Origin: Craterostigma plantagineum
Lineage: Eukaryota > Streptophyta > Magnoliopsida > Lamiales > Linderniaceae
Assembly (NCBI GenBank): GCA_027422505.1
Contig: JAPQWV010001583.1
Coordinates: 1-64,000 of the forward strand
Length of the DNA stretch: 64,000 bases
Direction: 5' to 3'
Shown piece by piece: positions 11,830 to 22,759 of this stretch. The notes below the pieces were generated by a model. It was not told where the DNA came from. It ran no database searches and saw only the letters and a program-made list of their open reading frames with translations. Each line of letters begins with the position of its first letter. Position 1 is the stretch's first letter. The translations under genes and the position numbers were made by a program.

Positions 11830-13449
11830 CTATACAGAAGCTTCATCGTCCACGTCGTCCACGCCAACACACAGCAGCGGGCAAATGCAAGAAAACAGCC
11901 CACTCTTCTTCTCCTTCGAAGACCGAGAATAGGCAAACCCCTCGGAGAAATGAGCAGCCATGTACTCCACGACAGCCTAAGACAAAAAAGCATGGATAAT
12001 GCAAGATTTACGATATCATACGTAATAATACCGTTCGATGAATACTCTCAATTACGTACGTACCTTTGCGCCCGATTCCACTATATCCCTGGGCGGGACT
12101 TCAAGAGGAGTTTGATCGGCGCGAAGACGCCTCAAATTCGTCAAGAACCTGACCGAGTCGGGCAGATGCTTTATCTGATTATCGCTTATATCGAGCTCCT
12201 CGAGCATCGTTAGGTTCCCGAGATTCTCGGGCAGCGATCTCAGGTCGGCGAAGTTCTTCCCTACGTTCAACTTCTCGAGCCTCGACGCGTAACAGATCGA
12301 TTCGGGCAATCCCTCGAGCTCGTTGAAGCTTACGTCGACTTCCCTTAAGCTCGACAAATCTCCAATATTCGAAGGCAGCCTTCGAACTCTATTGTAGTGA
12401 AGCGTAAGAACTTCCAAGCTTCGTAGCTTTGCCAAGGATTCAGGCAGGCGTACAAGTCGATTGAAGTCAAGCCTAAGCTCGACGAGGGACCCACACGAGC
12501 CTATCGAATGGGGCAGTTCTTCGATGTCGTTCGTTCGAGCGTCGAGCGTTTGCAGCGAAATTAGGTCGCCTATGATTTCGGGCAATTTGGCGAAGCGATT
12601 CGTGCTTATGTCGAGGGTTTTGAGGTTGCTTAAGCCTCCGAAAGATTCGGGCAGGTTTTTTAAAGAGTTTGAGGAGAGGTCGAGCGACGTTAGGGCTTGG
12701 AGTTCGCCGAAGGTGTTGGGGAGATTTATGAGGTTGTTGCCTACGATTTCGAGCTTCGTTAATGTTTTTAGGCTCGATATCGAATTGGGGAGGGCCATGA
12801 TTTTGTTTTCGGACAGGTTTATCTCCGTAAGAGATGAGAGTCTTCCTAAAGAAGAAGGAATCCATTCGACTTTATCGGTGAGTTTGCTTCTTAGGTCCAT
12901 TACTGTCTTCCCTGACCTTGCGTAGCTCTCTATCAGGGCGGAGAGCTGCATAAGGTTGAGCTTCTTTGCTTCGACGGCGCCGGCGTTGTCTGGTAATTTC
13001 AGACAGCTTTTTCCTGGGCGTGGGACAGCTTCGTCGTCTTCTTTCTGGGGAACATCGTTGGGCTTTGTCGTTGAGTCCTCGCCGGAGATTAAAGTCGACG
13101 CCTTTTGGACGAGGCCGTCGAGCTCGGCGAAGATTTTGTCCATCTCTATGACTTGCTCGGCCTCTCTTTTCTGCTCGTAGCTCCTCAACTTAACGACCCC
13201 TTTCTTGGTTTCTTGGAGGACGGCGAAGAGCTCCGGCGAGGAGTCGTTGGACGGTGGGCGGAGCTTTGAGATGGCGTGGAGTTGGAGGGTTTGTTCCTCT
13301 TCCACGGCGAGGAGGAGTGAGTAGGCGGCTTCGACGTCTTCGATGGTTGGCCGTGGGGGTAGGGATCTGTAGAGCCTCGTGATTTCTTCGGCGGCTTCGA
13401 CGTCGGCCGGAGACGGCGGTGGTGGTGGTTGTGGGTGGTGGTCGGCCAT
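11830..13449 (-). CDS. Plant intracellular Ras-group-related LRR protein (PIRL)
   Basis: Two exons on the minus strand, 13449-12064 and 11976-11830, give 510 residues. Exon 1 ends at AAG before GTACGT and exon 2 begins after TTAG; both join in phase 0. Residues 1-150 are a hydrophilic region with the PIRL-type opening EEITRLYRSLPPRPTIEDVE. About ten LRRs follow (from roughly residue 195), each with the pattern LxxLPxxIGxLxxLxxLDLSxN. The C-terminal exon supplies AVVEYMA and a Cys-rich end (CICPLLC). PIRLs are plant relatives of animal and yeast Ras-binding LRR proteins; Arabidopsis members act in pollen and gametophyte development. The open frame extends 91 codons upstream of this ATG, but that extension is compositionally unlike the family. 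The length (PIRL4/5 are about 530-550) and intact frame suggest a working gene. The exact PIRL subclass was not determined. Confidence 0.88.
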
Positions 13450-13743
13450 CGGTCGTTTTTGTGGGTGATCGATTGATTGATTGAGTGATTGCTTGTTTTG
13501 GGTTGACTTTAAAGTAGATATATTTTGTTTGTTGTTCTTTTCGGATGGATAATCTTGGATAACCTTACATCTAAAAGTGTGGTTACTTGTTTGTGTCAAG
13601 TAATAAACGATGGAGGTGGTTGATGGAGCAAAGTCCACTAACCTAGTAACTGCCTTGATTATGGGATAACTGCATACGTAGCTCCCTAAACTTTTAAATA
13701 AATTAGTATGTTTTGCACCCATAAATGCTTGCTCTATGATATA

Positions 13744-14021
13744 CTAGTAATTTGGCAAGACACATCCTATGTGTGTGCTACTATATATATTAATTAAATA
13801 AATAGATGAGTTTGGATGAGAACAATTGGGTTAATAACATGGCCGTTTTTATGGATGTCTTGGATAGTTTTGTTTTGTTTCGTATCAATTATTGATTTTA
13901 TTATTGATTGGCTGATATTGATTTCTATTATTAATATTTTTTAATTAGAAAATTCATACACCAAATCAATTTTGATTTGGCAGCTTGTATCTCCCTCTCC
14001 CCATTTATATAATAGTATAGA
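13744..14021 (-). mobile_element. Short non-autonomous Helitron
   Basis: Read on the minus strand, the element starts A|TCTATACTATTATATAAA and ends with a hairpin ACACAT-AGG-ATGTGT, then 12 bases, then CTAG|T. This is the Helitron 3' signature: a hairpin about 10-12 nt before CTRR. Insertion between host A and T is also as expected. It is 278 bp with no coding capacity. A second copy of the 5' signature, TCTATACTATTATATTATT, occurs at 14217 reading leftward, but its 3' end was not found. Confidence 0.7.
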
Positions 14022-14520
14022 TAACAGAGAAACTCATCGGATTATTTAGCTCATGTATCTTTGCAGTTATATCAAGCTATCGTTTTGAAAAAAAAAATCT
14101 AAACTAAAAAAGAAAGAGGTAAAATGGTATTTGTTTTAATTTCGGTTTAGTTTTTAAATCCCAAATGAAGACCAATTCTATGGCATCTGGCTTCGAGAAA
14201 TAATATAATAGTATAGATACTCTTTGGACTTGCCTTTTCGATTTCGGCGAATTTTCGTTAAATAAGAAAACTTGTTCCCTAATATTTTGACTAGTTTTGA
14301 TAGAGACGCAAATTTTTTATAGGAAAATATGATTTAATTGCTATGATTATTCTTTTCTTTTCATTTTTTGGCGACTTCTAAGATATGGGATTAACCTCGG
14401 GAAGAAACCAGCAAACCACGCCAGTCACAGTCAGGAATTACATTTGGGGAGATATCAATGATCATTCTAAATTTAATACAAAAGTACAATTGATTTGCCT
14501 AGGCTAAAATTCTCTTAAGT
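14022..14520. other. Intergenic AT-rich stretch
   Basis: There is no gene. An isolated Helitron-type 5' end lies at about 14200-14217 on the minus strand. The remainder shows nothing recognisable. Confidence 0.5.
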
Positions 14521-14529
14521 ATCCGTTTC

Positions 14530-14875
14530 ACTGTGCATACCATTTTTCTGATCTTTACCTACATTTTTATATGTGAATTGCGTACCACGTCACGCATTAT
14601 GGTACCCATATATGGTACCTATATACGTTCCATACGGTACCTTGTAACTGACTATATGGTGGTACCATTTTCTAGCTGTATTACGTACCACAATACGTTT
14701 CTCTATGGTACCTAAATGTGTGATATGATGTACCTTGCGGCGGGCAGGTACCAATGTGCTAAAAATTTATTCGACAGGTACCTTCATATAAAAATATACT
14801 GGCAGAGTACTGACTTGCTAATTTTTTATATTAATGGGTATTTTATGCAAAATCCCCTAAAATTTTATTTAAATT
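14530..14875 (+). repeat. GTACC-motif repeat element, copy 1
   Basis: About ten GTACC words occur at irregular spacing within about 240 bp. The 3' part (ACAGGTACCTTCATATAAAA, then AGTACTGACTTGCTAATTTT and a final CCCCTAA) is shared with the copies at 48071-48621 and 63690-63985. Sharp ends and a target duplication were not found here, so the boundaries are approximate. It has no coding capacity. Confidence 0.55.
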
Positions 14876-15432
14876 ATATTTAATGATTTTATATCAGTTT
14901 AATAAAGTGTTAATTTGGGTTCAGGCCCTATTAGGCAATTTTCAACATAGTTCAGGCCCCATAAGGTTTTAATTTAGACCGAAGGACCTACGTACCGAAG
15001 ATATAAGTTTGAAGGACCCATGTGACAGAAAATGACAATTCTATCCTTCATAGTTGCCAAAATTGCAGCCATTTGCCATCGTCTTCTTCTCCAAACGATT
15101 GAAGAAAAAACAAACCTTCAACGAAGACCAAAATTTACGATCTAAAGCCAGCTCAATCTCGACGTTAATGACCGCATAAGGTTAAATCGATGATAATTTC
15201 TCATGGGTGTCAATAATCAATGAAAATTTTTGAAGTTTATATTGAAATTATGTATTAAAAGTAGTTCGAAAATCTCGTTGAAACAAGAGAAAATATGGAC
15301 TTTAATGCCGAATATGGTAAAATTGATCGTTTGTCTTAATAATCAATGAAAATATTGATGTTAATCGCGAAGAAATTTGAGGTCCATGATTGAAGCTTTT
15401 ACTAATAAAACGCTCGCTAAGTAACATGTATT

Positions 15433-15585
15433 ATGGGTAACAGTTTATGAATTCTGGGTAACAGGTTATGCATTCTGGGTAACACTTTATGCATACTGGA
15501 TAACGCTTTATGCATTCTGGGTAACAGTTCATGCATTCTGGTTAACAATTTATGCATTCTGGGTAACACTATGCATTCTGCATTG
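15433..15585. repeat. Tandem repeat, about 22-24 bp unit, 6-7 copies
   Basis: The unit is approximately GGGTAACAGTTTATGCATTCT. Copies vary at a few bases and in length. Each unit carries one TAACA-type word and one ATGCAT palindrome. An open frame on the minus strand translates it as repeated MHKLLPR; this is a by-product of the array. Confidence 0.8.
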
Positions 15586-16089
15586 CCGAAAATGGCAACC
15601 TGCACCTTTTGGAGTATAACTTTCGAGCTAGAATTCAAATGACCTTGATTCAAGCTCCCTTGATTAGCCAAGTTAATTATGTATAACTTTTATTCTTTAC
15701 GTTATTTCCGATTCGAAATCCATTGACCTAAAAATGTGCGCGAAAAAGATTTACGGGTACTTAGGGATGTTGTCCGAAAATGGCATTGCCTGAAAATTGC
15801 AACATGCACCTTTTTAGTATAACTTTCGATCTAAAATTCCAATGACTTTGATTCAAACCCCTGTGAATATCCAACTTAATTATGTAACTTTATTCTTTAA
15901 GTTCTTTCTGATTCGCTAATACCACCCCAAATTAATCAAAGAAATTGAAGACAAGCAGCGACGGCCACGGGAAGCAACGACAAGGATGTTACAATTGGTG
16001 CTATGTGTATCTGATACTTATGTGTAGGATGTTTCTTTTATACAAACTTCGCTTCTGTTGCTGAAAATGTATGCATGATTCTGGTAAAA

Positions 16090-17640
16090 TCTTCTGTTGT
16101 TTACTGATTTCCTGCAGTAACAGTTTAACAGAGTTCAGCAACAATTGAAGAGGAGAAAAAAAAAGAAATCGATATGTAGGCAACAAGGAAGTACAATACG
16201 AGTAACAGAATTCTTAGTCTCAATAACAATTTAATATGTAATTAGTTTAATTAATGATTTTCAAATTTTATATTGTAAACACACTACAATCACTAAAATA
16301 TAAGAATTTACGAAGTTTTAGGTAAAACATATTAGTTTAGATTATGATTTTCGTGGAGATTATGTTGGAATTAAAGAAGTTGAAGTTTATGGAAAACAAG
16401 TATCATTCTTCTTCAAATGATGATAATGCTTCTACAAAATTGATTCTAGTTACTCAAAACATGTGGGTATGAACTATTAGTTGTTTATTACAATCGAGAT
16501 GGTCGACCTAACATAAATGATTTATCAAAATTAAAATATCTTCAATTAATCTTAAACGTAAATCATATGTCGTTTACTGATTTCCTGCAGTAACCGTTTA
16601 ACAATGAATAGTAACAAATCAAGAGGAGAAAAACAGAAATGTATATTTCGGTAACAATGTCCTACAATACGAGTAACACAATATATATTCACAATAACAA
16701 TTTCATATGTAACTAGTTTAGGTTATGATTTTCCAATTTTATATTGTAAACACGCTACATTCACTAAAATATATGAATTTGAGAAGTTTTAAACTAAAAT
16801 ATATTAGTTTAGGTTTGTGATTTTCGTGGAGGTTATGTTGGAGTTGAAGAAGTTGGAGTATATAGTATGGAAAACAAGTATCATTCTTCTTCAACATGTG
16901 GATATGAACTATTAGTTGTTTATTACAATCCAGATAGTCGACCTAACATAAATGATTCAACAAAATTAAAGACATCTTTAATTAATCTTAAACGTAAACC
17001 ATTTGTCGTTTACTGATTTCCTGCAGTAACCGTTTAACAATGATCTAACAAATCAAGAGGAGAAAAGAACATAAATGTATATTTCGGTAACAATGTCCTA
17101 CAATACGAGTAACTGAATATATATTCACAATAACAATTTCATATGTAACTAGTTTAGGTTATGATTTTCCAATTTTATATTGTAAACACGCTACATTCAC
17201 TAAAATATATGAATTTGAGTAGTTTTAAACTAAAATATATCAGTTTAGGTTGTGATTTTCGTGGAGGTTCTGTTGGAGTTGAAGAAGTTGGAGTATATAG
17301 TAAGAAAAACAAGTACCACTCTTCTTCAAAGGATGATAATGATTCTACGGAATTGATTCTACTTACTCAAAACATATGGATATGAACTATTAGTTGTTTA
17401 TTACAATCCAGATGGTCGATCTAACATAAATGATTCAACTAAATTAATGACATCTTCAATTAACCTTAAACGTAAACCATATGTCGTTTACCGATTTCAT
17501 GCAGTAACCGTTTAACGATGATCAGTAACAAATCAAGAGGAGAAAAGAACATAAATGTATATTTCGGTAACAGTGTCCTACAATACGAGTAACAGAATAC
17601 ATATTCACAATAACAATTTCATATGTAGCTGGTTTAGGTT
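16090..17640. repeat. Long tandem repeat, about 440-480 bp unit
   Basis: The phrase ACTGATTTCCTGCAGTAAC (with small changes) recurs at about 16105, 16575, 17011 and 17491. Each time it is followed by CAAATCAAGAGGAGAAAA, CCTACAATACGAGTAAC and the same 300-bp AT-rich stretch. Three full units and part of a fourth are visible. The copies differ by a few percent and by short deletions, for example loss of the ATGATGATAATG segment in the second. Confidence 0.8.
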
Positions 17641-17899
17641 ATGATTTTCCAATTTTTATATTGTAAAACGTTATATTTACTAAAATATATGAATTTGAGA
17701 ACATATTTAGGCAACGTAGTAACAAAAATGCATATACTAGTAACATCCTAAAAAATTTTGCAAATCCTGCCAAAACGAAAAAAAAATACACCCCACTTCC
17801 CTCTAAACCCCGTTTCAACAAGAAAAAAGCATCTTCCTTCTTTATTTACTACTTTTGTCTATTTGATATCAATTTGTACCTTTTCTATAGTTGATATAG

Positions 17900-18600
17900 A
17901 ACTAACGAGCAAACAAGGTGCCGCACCGAGTTGCCCATACTATGGGTACTTCGAATGTATACATATTAGCTGTAATCGTTGCCAAAAACGACTTTGATTT
18001 CATCTTATTTTTGAAAAGTAGAACCGTACACATGGTAACAATTAATTACAGTTTAATAACGACTTGATACACCTAGTAACGGTTTTGGTACTATGACTAA
18101 CAGATTTGATACTCCGAGTAACAGTTTTGACACAGTAGAAATGTACCCAAATTATTGGGTTCGACCATATTTTCGCGAAATTTAAAGATGAATGCGGAGG
18201 AACGAGCAAACAATGTGCCGCACTGAGCTTTCCATACTATGCGTACTTCGAGTTATACATATTAGATGTAATCGTTGCCAAAAACGGCTTTGATGTCATC
18301 TTCTTTTCGCAAATTAGAACCCTACACATGATAACAACTAATTTTAGTTTAATAACGGTTTTGATAGACCTAGTAACGTGTTTCGTACACAGAGTAACAG
18401 ATTTGGTACTACGAGTAACAGTTTGGACACCGTAAAAATATACCCAAATTATTGGGGTCGACCGTATTTTTGCGAAATTAAAAGATGAACGTCGGACGAA
18501 TAAGCAAACAATGTGCCGCACCCATACTATGGGTACTTCGAATTTATACATATTAGATGTAATCGGTGCAAAAAATGGCTTTGATTTCATCTTATTTTCG
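17900..18600. repeat. Tandem repeat, about 300 bp unit, 2-3 copies
   Basis: The phrase GAGCAAACAATGTGCCGCAC recurs at about 17906, 18204 and 18503, followed each time by CATACTATGGGTACTTCGAA. Within each unit, TAACA-type words are spaced every 20-30 bases. It adjoins, but is unrelated in sequence to, the 440-bp repeat before it. Confidence 0.75.
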
Positions 18601-19040
18601 CATATCAGAACCCTAAATAGAAAGATTAAAATTCATACAAATCTTGCATCTTGCTTCGTCAATACCACAATATATCCTACCTTACACGACGAAATTGGTT
18701 GGTTAATGGGCATTCGAAATTTCGGAGCTCGATTCACTGTAAAAACGAGATTCGTAAAATAAATATTCTCTGTCGATAACAATTTTCTGCATCACAGTAA
18801 TAGATAAGGGATGGAAAATAACAGTTCGACAGACGTTTATAACAATATAATCTCACATCATAACAGAAAGTCACCGTAAAATAACATTTAGTTCAATATG
18901 TTAGGAAGGGTATTTTCGTCAATACATATTTTTAACCCTTATCTCTGCCATTTTCGAAAAAGTTGGTTCTTTAAACTAATTGAGTTCTGACATGGACTGA
19001 ACAGCTTACAAAATTACTGAGTGGGGACCGAATACATAAA

Positions 19041-21848
19041 GGGTTAATTATCAGTCAGGCCCCGTTAAGATGTGTGTTCAGGCCCCAATAAAGTTCAATT
19101 TAGCATTAAGGACCTACTTTTCAAAACACTTAGAGAAAAAGACCCAAACTATGCGATATGACATATATACCCTCTAACATATGCGAAATTTACAAGCCTT
19201 CGCCATCGTCTTCTCCAACGAGCGATTTTCGCTGCAAGCTCGAATCCTCTTAAAAAAACTTGAAGCTCGATTTGTATTGCTAATTTGCAGCTTTAATCGT
19301 CAGAAATCATTGATATTGGAGCCGAAAATGATAAACATAAATCGTTGAGATTGAAAAAAATCTTCAAAAGATTTGTGGAAGCTAGAAAAAAACTGATATA
19401 TACAAATAACAGAAATCGTTGAGACTGTAGCCGAAAATATCAAAGTTTATGACCTAATATGTTGAAATTATTGTTAATTTGATCGTGGGTATGATTTGTA
19501 TATCTAATTTGCAGCTTTAATCGTCAGAAATAACGAATATAGCAAAAATAACAAATGCATTATAGATAATAACAAATGTTGACTTAGAAGTAACACATAT
19601 CTGAAAGGTAATAACGCCTTGTGTGTCGTAAATAACACATTGTGTATACAAGTAATGGATCGAAAGGAATAAAACGAAAATCGCAAACGACACTAAAAAA
19701 ACAGATGAAAACTGCATAAATCTCCGTGTTATTGACTCAATAAGGTAAAATAGACCTCAATTTCTCATGGGTACCTAGAATTTATACCGATTAGTTGCAA
19801 GAAACGGATATTATATTTTCCCTAAATCGTGTAAAAAGAAATACTTATAACATAGCCAAAAATAACAAATGTCTTATGGTTAATAACAAATGTTGACTTA
19901 GAAGTAACACGTCGCTGAAAGGTAATAACGCCTTCTTTGTCGTAAATAACGCATTCTGTATACAAGTAATGGATCGAAAGGGATAAAACGAAAATCACAA
20001 ACGACACTAAAAACAGATGAAAACTGCATAAATCTCCGTGTTATTGACTCAATAAGGTATAGACCTCAATTTCTCATGGGTACCTCGAATTTGTACCGAT
20101 TAGTTCCAAGAAACGGATATTATATTTTCCCTAAATCGTGTAAAAAATAAATACTTATAACATAGCAAAAAACAACAAATTGTCTTATGGATAATAACAA
20201 ATGTTGACTCATAAGTAACACATCACTGAAGATAATAACGCCTTGTTTGTCGTCAATAACAGATTCTGTATACAAGTAATGGATCGATCGGAAATGAAAA
20301 TCACAAACGACACTAAAAAACAGATGAAAATTGCATAATCTCAGCGTTTGTGACTGAATAAAGTTTTTCCGTCCTCAATTTCAGATGGGTCTTACTAATA
20401 AAGACAAATGTTTTATGTATTGTGAATTCGTGCTTCCACCCCCAAATCAAAAATTTGTTCAGAAACCAATTCAATATCGACTTCAACGGCCGAACAGGTA
20501 AAAGCGACTGAATAAGATAAAATCGAATCAAACGAGTCTTAATATTAAAAGAAAAAAGTAAGTAGATAACCGTGAAATTGAGAAATTTAGCTTTGTCTAA
20601 GACTCAAACGTTTTTTAAGTGAGTAACAGTTTACCCAACAAATATAACACATATACATGTAAAAAAACACTTCATTGAGAATATTGTAGAAGCTTCTGGA
20701 CCGTCAGAGAATTTAACAGGATTGTCAGAGAATATTTACAGGACTTTTTCAAAATTGTACTACATTAATTGGAAATAATAACACATGTTAGGTAAAGAAA
20801 AACAACACGAACTCAACTAATAACACATTGATCAATACTGATACCTCATAAATGATGTTCAGTACCACGTCAATAATTCGATTAATTCGTACAAAAATAC
20901 ACTTTTATTTGGATGTTTAATATGGATGTTCATGTAAATATATAATTTGATGAAGTTTAATCACCACATTCCTTTAAAAGACACAATAAGCGAAATTTGA
21001 TGTCAATAGACGAATATTCTCAATAGATATATAAATATATAGTCCTCCATTGCAAAACATAGACATCACATCTTCAATGGAACATAACATTATGAATTGC
21101 ACCACGAACATGTTCAAACATCAACATTAAAGTACTAATAACATTTATAGACCACAAACACAAAATACTAAGCTCAAACCCTAAATCCGAGGCCCGAAAC
21201 CCTAAATCCTAAATCCTAAACCCGAACCCCAAATTTTTTTAAGATTGTAGAAATACCTGCACAAGTCGTGGATCGTTCTCCAAAAATTTCATGTCGTAAA
21301 CCCTTAATCTTAACCTCGAATCCGTAAGTCCTAAACCCCAAAACTACCCAAAAACCCTAGCGCATAGACGATAACAAATTATCCAGAAACCCTAGTGCAT
21401 AGACGGCAATTTTATAACAAATAACACTCTATTGGTAGCAATTAAACCCTTATGGTACCACATTAAACTGTCCAAAAATTTTTGTAATATCCCGCCGAAA
21501 CAGTTCAGAAATTCTACGGTGGCGCGAGAAACTTTAAGGCTATGGGTCTCTCGAATCTACGTGTATTACCTTCAATTTCAACTAGAAACATGCTTCGATC
21601 TACAGATATTTTTATTGTTTGCGTCAACAAAATTTTAAGATTCCGTCCCGACACCGTCGCGCTCGTGAGATCCGCAACAGAGAAATCAATATTAATTTAT
21701 AAATGGGTTTAACCAAGGCAAGTATCGATATTATTACATGTCCTTTACTCGATTTTTACAAAAAGTGGGTCTCTTAAACTTATTCATTTTCTGACAGGGT
21801 CTGACAGGTAAATGAAAACTTTAGGGGAGCCTGAACATAAATCTTCCC
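19041..21848 (+). mobile_element. Non-coding Mutator-like element, copy A (2808 bp)
   Basis: The ends are GGGTTAATTATCAGTCAGGC and, on the other strand, GGGAAGATTTATGTTCAGGC. They are flanked by 9-bp duplications ATACATAAA (19032-19040) and ATACATAAC (21849-21857), one mismatch apart. A 9-bp duplication is the Mutator-superfamily hallmark. Near-identical sequence occurs at 57141-61026. The interior carries a roughly 310-bp tandem unit (near 19540, 19850 and 20160), dense TAACA words, and a telomere-like patch. About 730 bp present in copy B are missing at 21739. No transposase is encoded. Confidence 0.85.
21170..21235 (+). repeat. Telomere-like patch inside MULE copy A
   Basis: Degenerate repeats of AAACCCTAAATCC-type words resemble the plant telomere repeat (TTTAGGG, here as CCCTAAA). 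More such words occur at 21297-21365. The same patch is in copy B (about 59610-59675), so it belongs to the transposon and not to a chromosome end. Confidence 0.65.
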
Positions 21849-21857
21849 ATACATAAC

Positions 21858-22142
21858 CAATCCTGTAGTTTAGGTAAAAGACAAAAGTTTCGACGTGTCA
21901 TTTCAATAATTGAAAAAAAAAAAGCAAGCTACTTTTGGAAGTTTCATAAATTTCCAAACCGATGACAAGGAAGCAAAACTAAATTTGAAAAAAAAAAAAA
22001 AAGAGACAGGATTTTACAAAAACGTAATCAACGATTTCACACCTCCTCAGTATGTATAACCCTTGAACTTATTAATTCAACATTAGGCTCAATTCAACTT
22101 TATTACAAGAAACAAATCAAACGAAAACATCTCAATGCCATT
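21858..22142. other. 3' flank of the H+-ATPase gene
   Basis: This AT-rich stretch separates the MULE from the H+-ATPase stop codon at 22143. It should hold the 3' UTR of the minus-strand gene. Two long A-runs are present (about 21913-21924 and 21989-22002). No other feature is seen. Confidence 0.5.
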
Positions 22143-22699
22143 TCACACAGTGTAGTGTTGTTGAATGGTCTCAATATCCAATCCCTTTAGCTTCACCACT
22201 GATTCAACGTGCCCCTTCAACGTGTGAAGTTCCCTAAGCCTCGCAATTTCCGCCCTTCTCTTCGCCTGCTCGGCGATTTCAGACAGCTCCCGATAGTTCT
22301 TGTCGTTGAGTAGGGCCGCCGAAGCCTCGGGATTGGATAGCCCGTGGAGGGTGCGCTGAGCCAACGCCCATTGCGCTTCCCTCTCGCCTTTTCCGTAGTC
22401 CTTCTTGGTGGTGAAAGCAGTCTGAAAATTGAAAAAATAGGGTTTTGTTCGTTTTTCTTGAATGGTTTAAAGTTAGTGTAAGAATGAAATGTACCTTGTT
22501 TTGGATCATGGATTCCCATGCTTTTCCGCTCAAGGCGAATCGAATAACGAACTTAAGGATGTCCAATGGGAAGTAGGTGATTAAGCTGTATACCCAGATA
22601 GCGCCCGCCCATCCCCATCCGATGCCTTGGATTCTGGCGAATCCCCAGTTAGCGTATACGGCGATGACCGTAGCGACCTGAAAGATAATTATTTTAGTC

Positions 22700-22759
<60 letters not shown>

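Larger units (their letters stand above)
14907..19037 (+). mobile_element. Non-coding MULE-like element rich in TAACA motifs (older relative)
   Basis: It begins GTGTTAATTTGGGTTCAGGCCC, like the 19041 MULE. Its right end (AACAGCTTACAAAATTACTGAGTGGGGACCGAATACAT), read in reverse, gives a similar TTCGGTCCCC pattern. Both ends are followed inward by a similar layout: GGACCTAC, then GCCATCGTCTTCTTCTCCAA. The interior has no credible coding frame. It carries three sets of tandem repeats (listed separately) and dozens of AGTAACA/GTAACAG words. The right edge is blurred because the 19041 MULE has inserted there, and no target duplication was confirmed. Confidence 0.5.

Noticed and set aside
13450..13722. 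91-codon N-terminal extension of the PIRL frame
   Set aside because: The extension has no similarity to PIRL N-termini and the family opens at MAD.../EEITRLYRSLPPRP. The region reads like a 5' leader and promoter.
15417..15671. Minus-strand open frame with repeated MHKLLPR
   Set aside because: It is the translation of the 22-24-bp tandem repeat inside a transposon, with no start context or relatives.
21170..21235. True telomere or chromosome-fusion site
   Set aside because: The repeats are degenerate, short and repeated at the same internal position of the second MULE copy.
14907..21857. One single 7-kb element instead of two nested ones
   Set aside because: The 19041 unit has its own 9-bp duplications and recurs alone at 57141 without the 14907 sequence.
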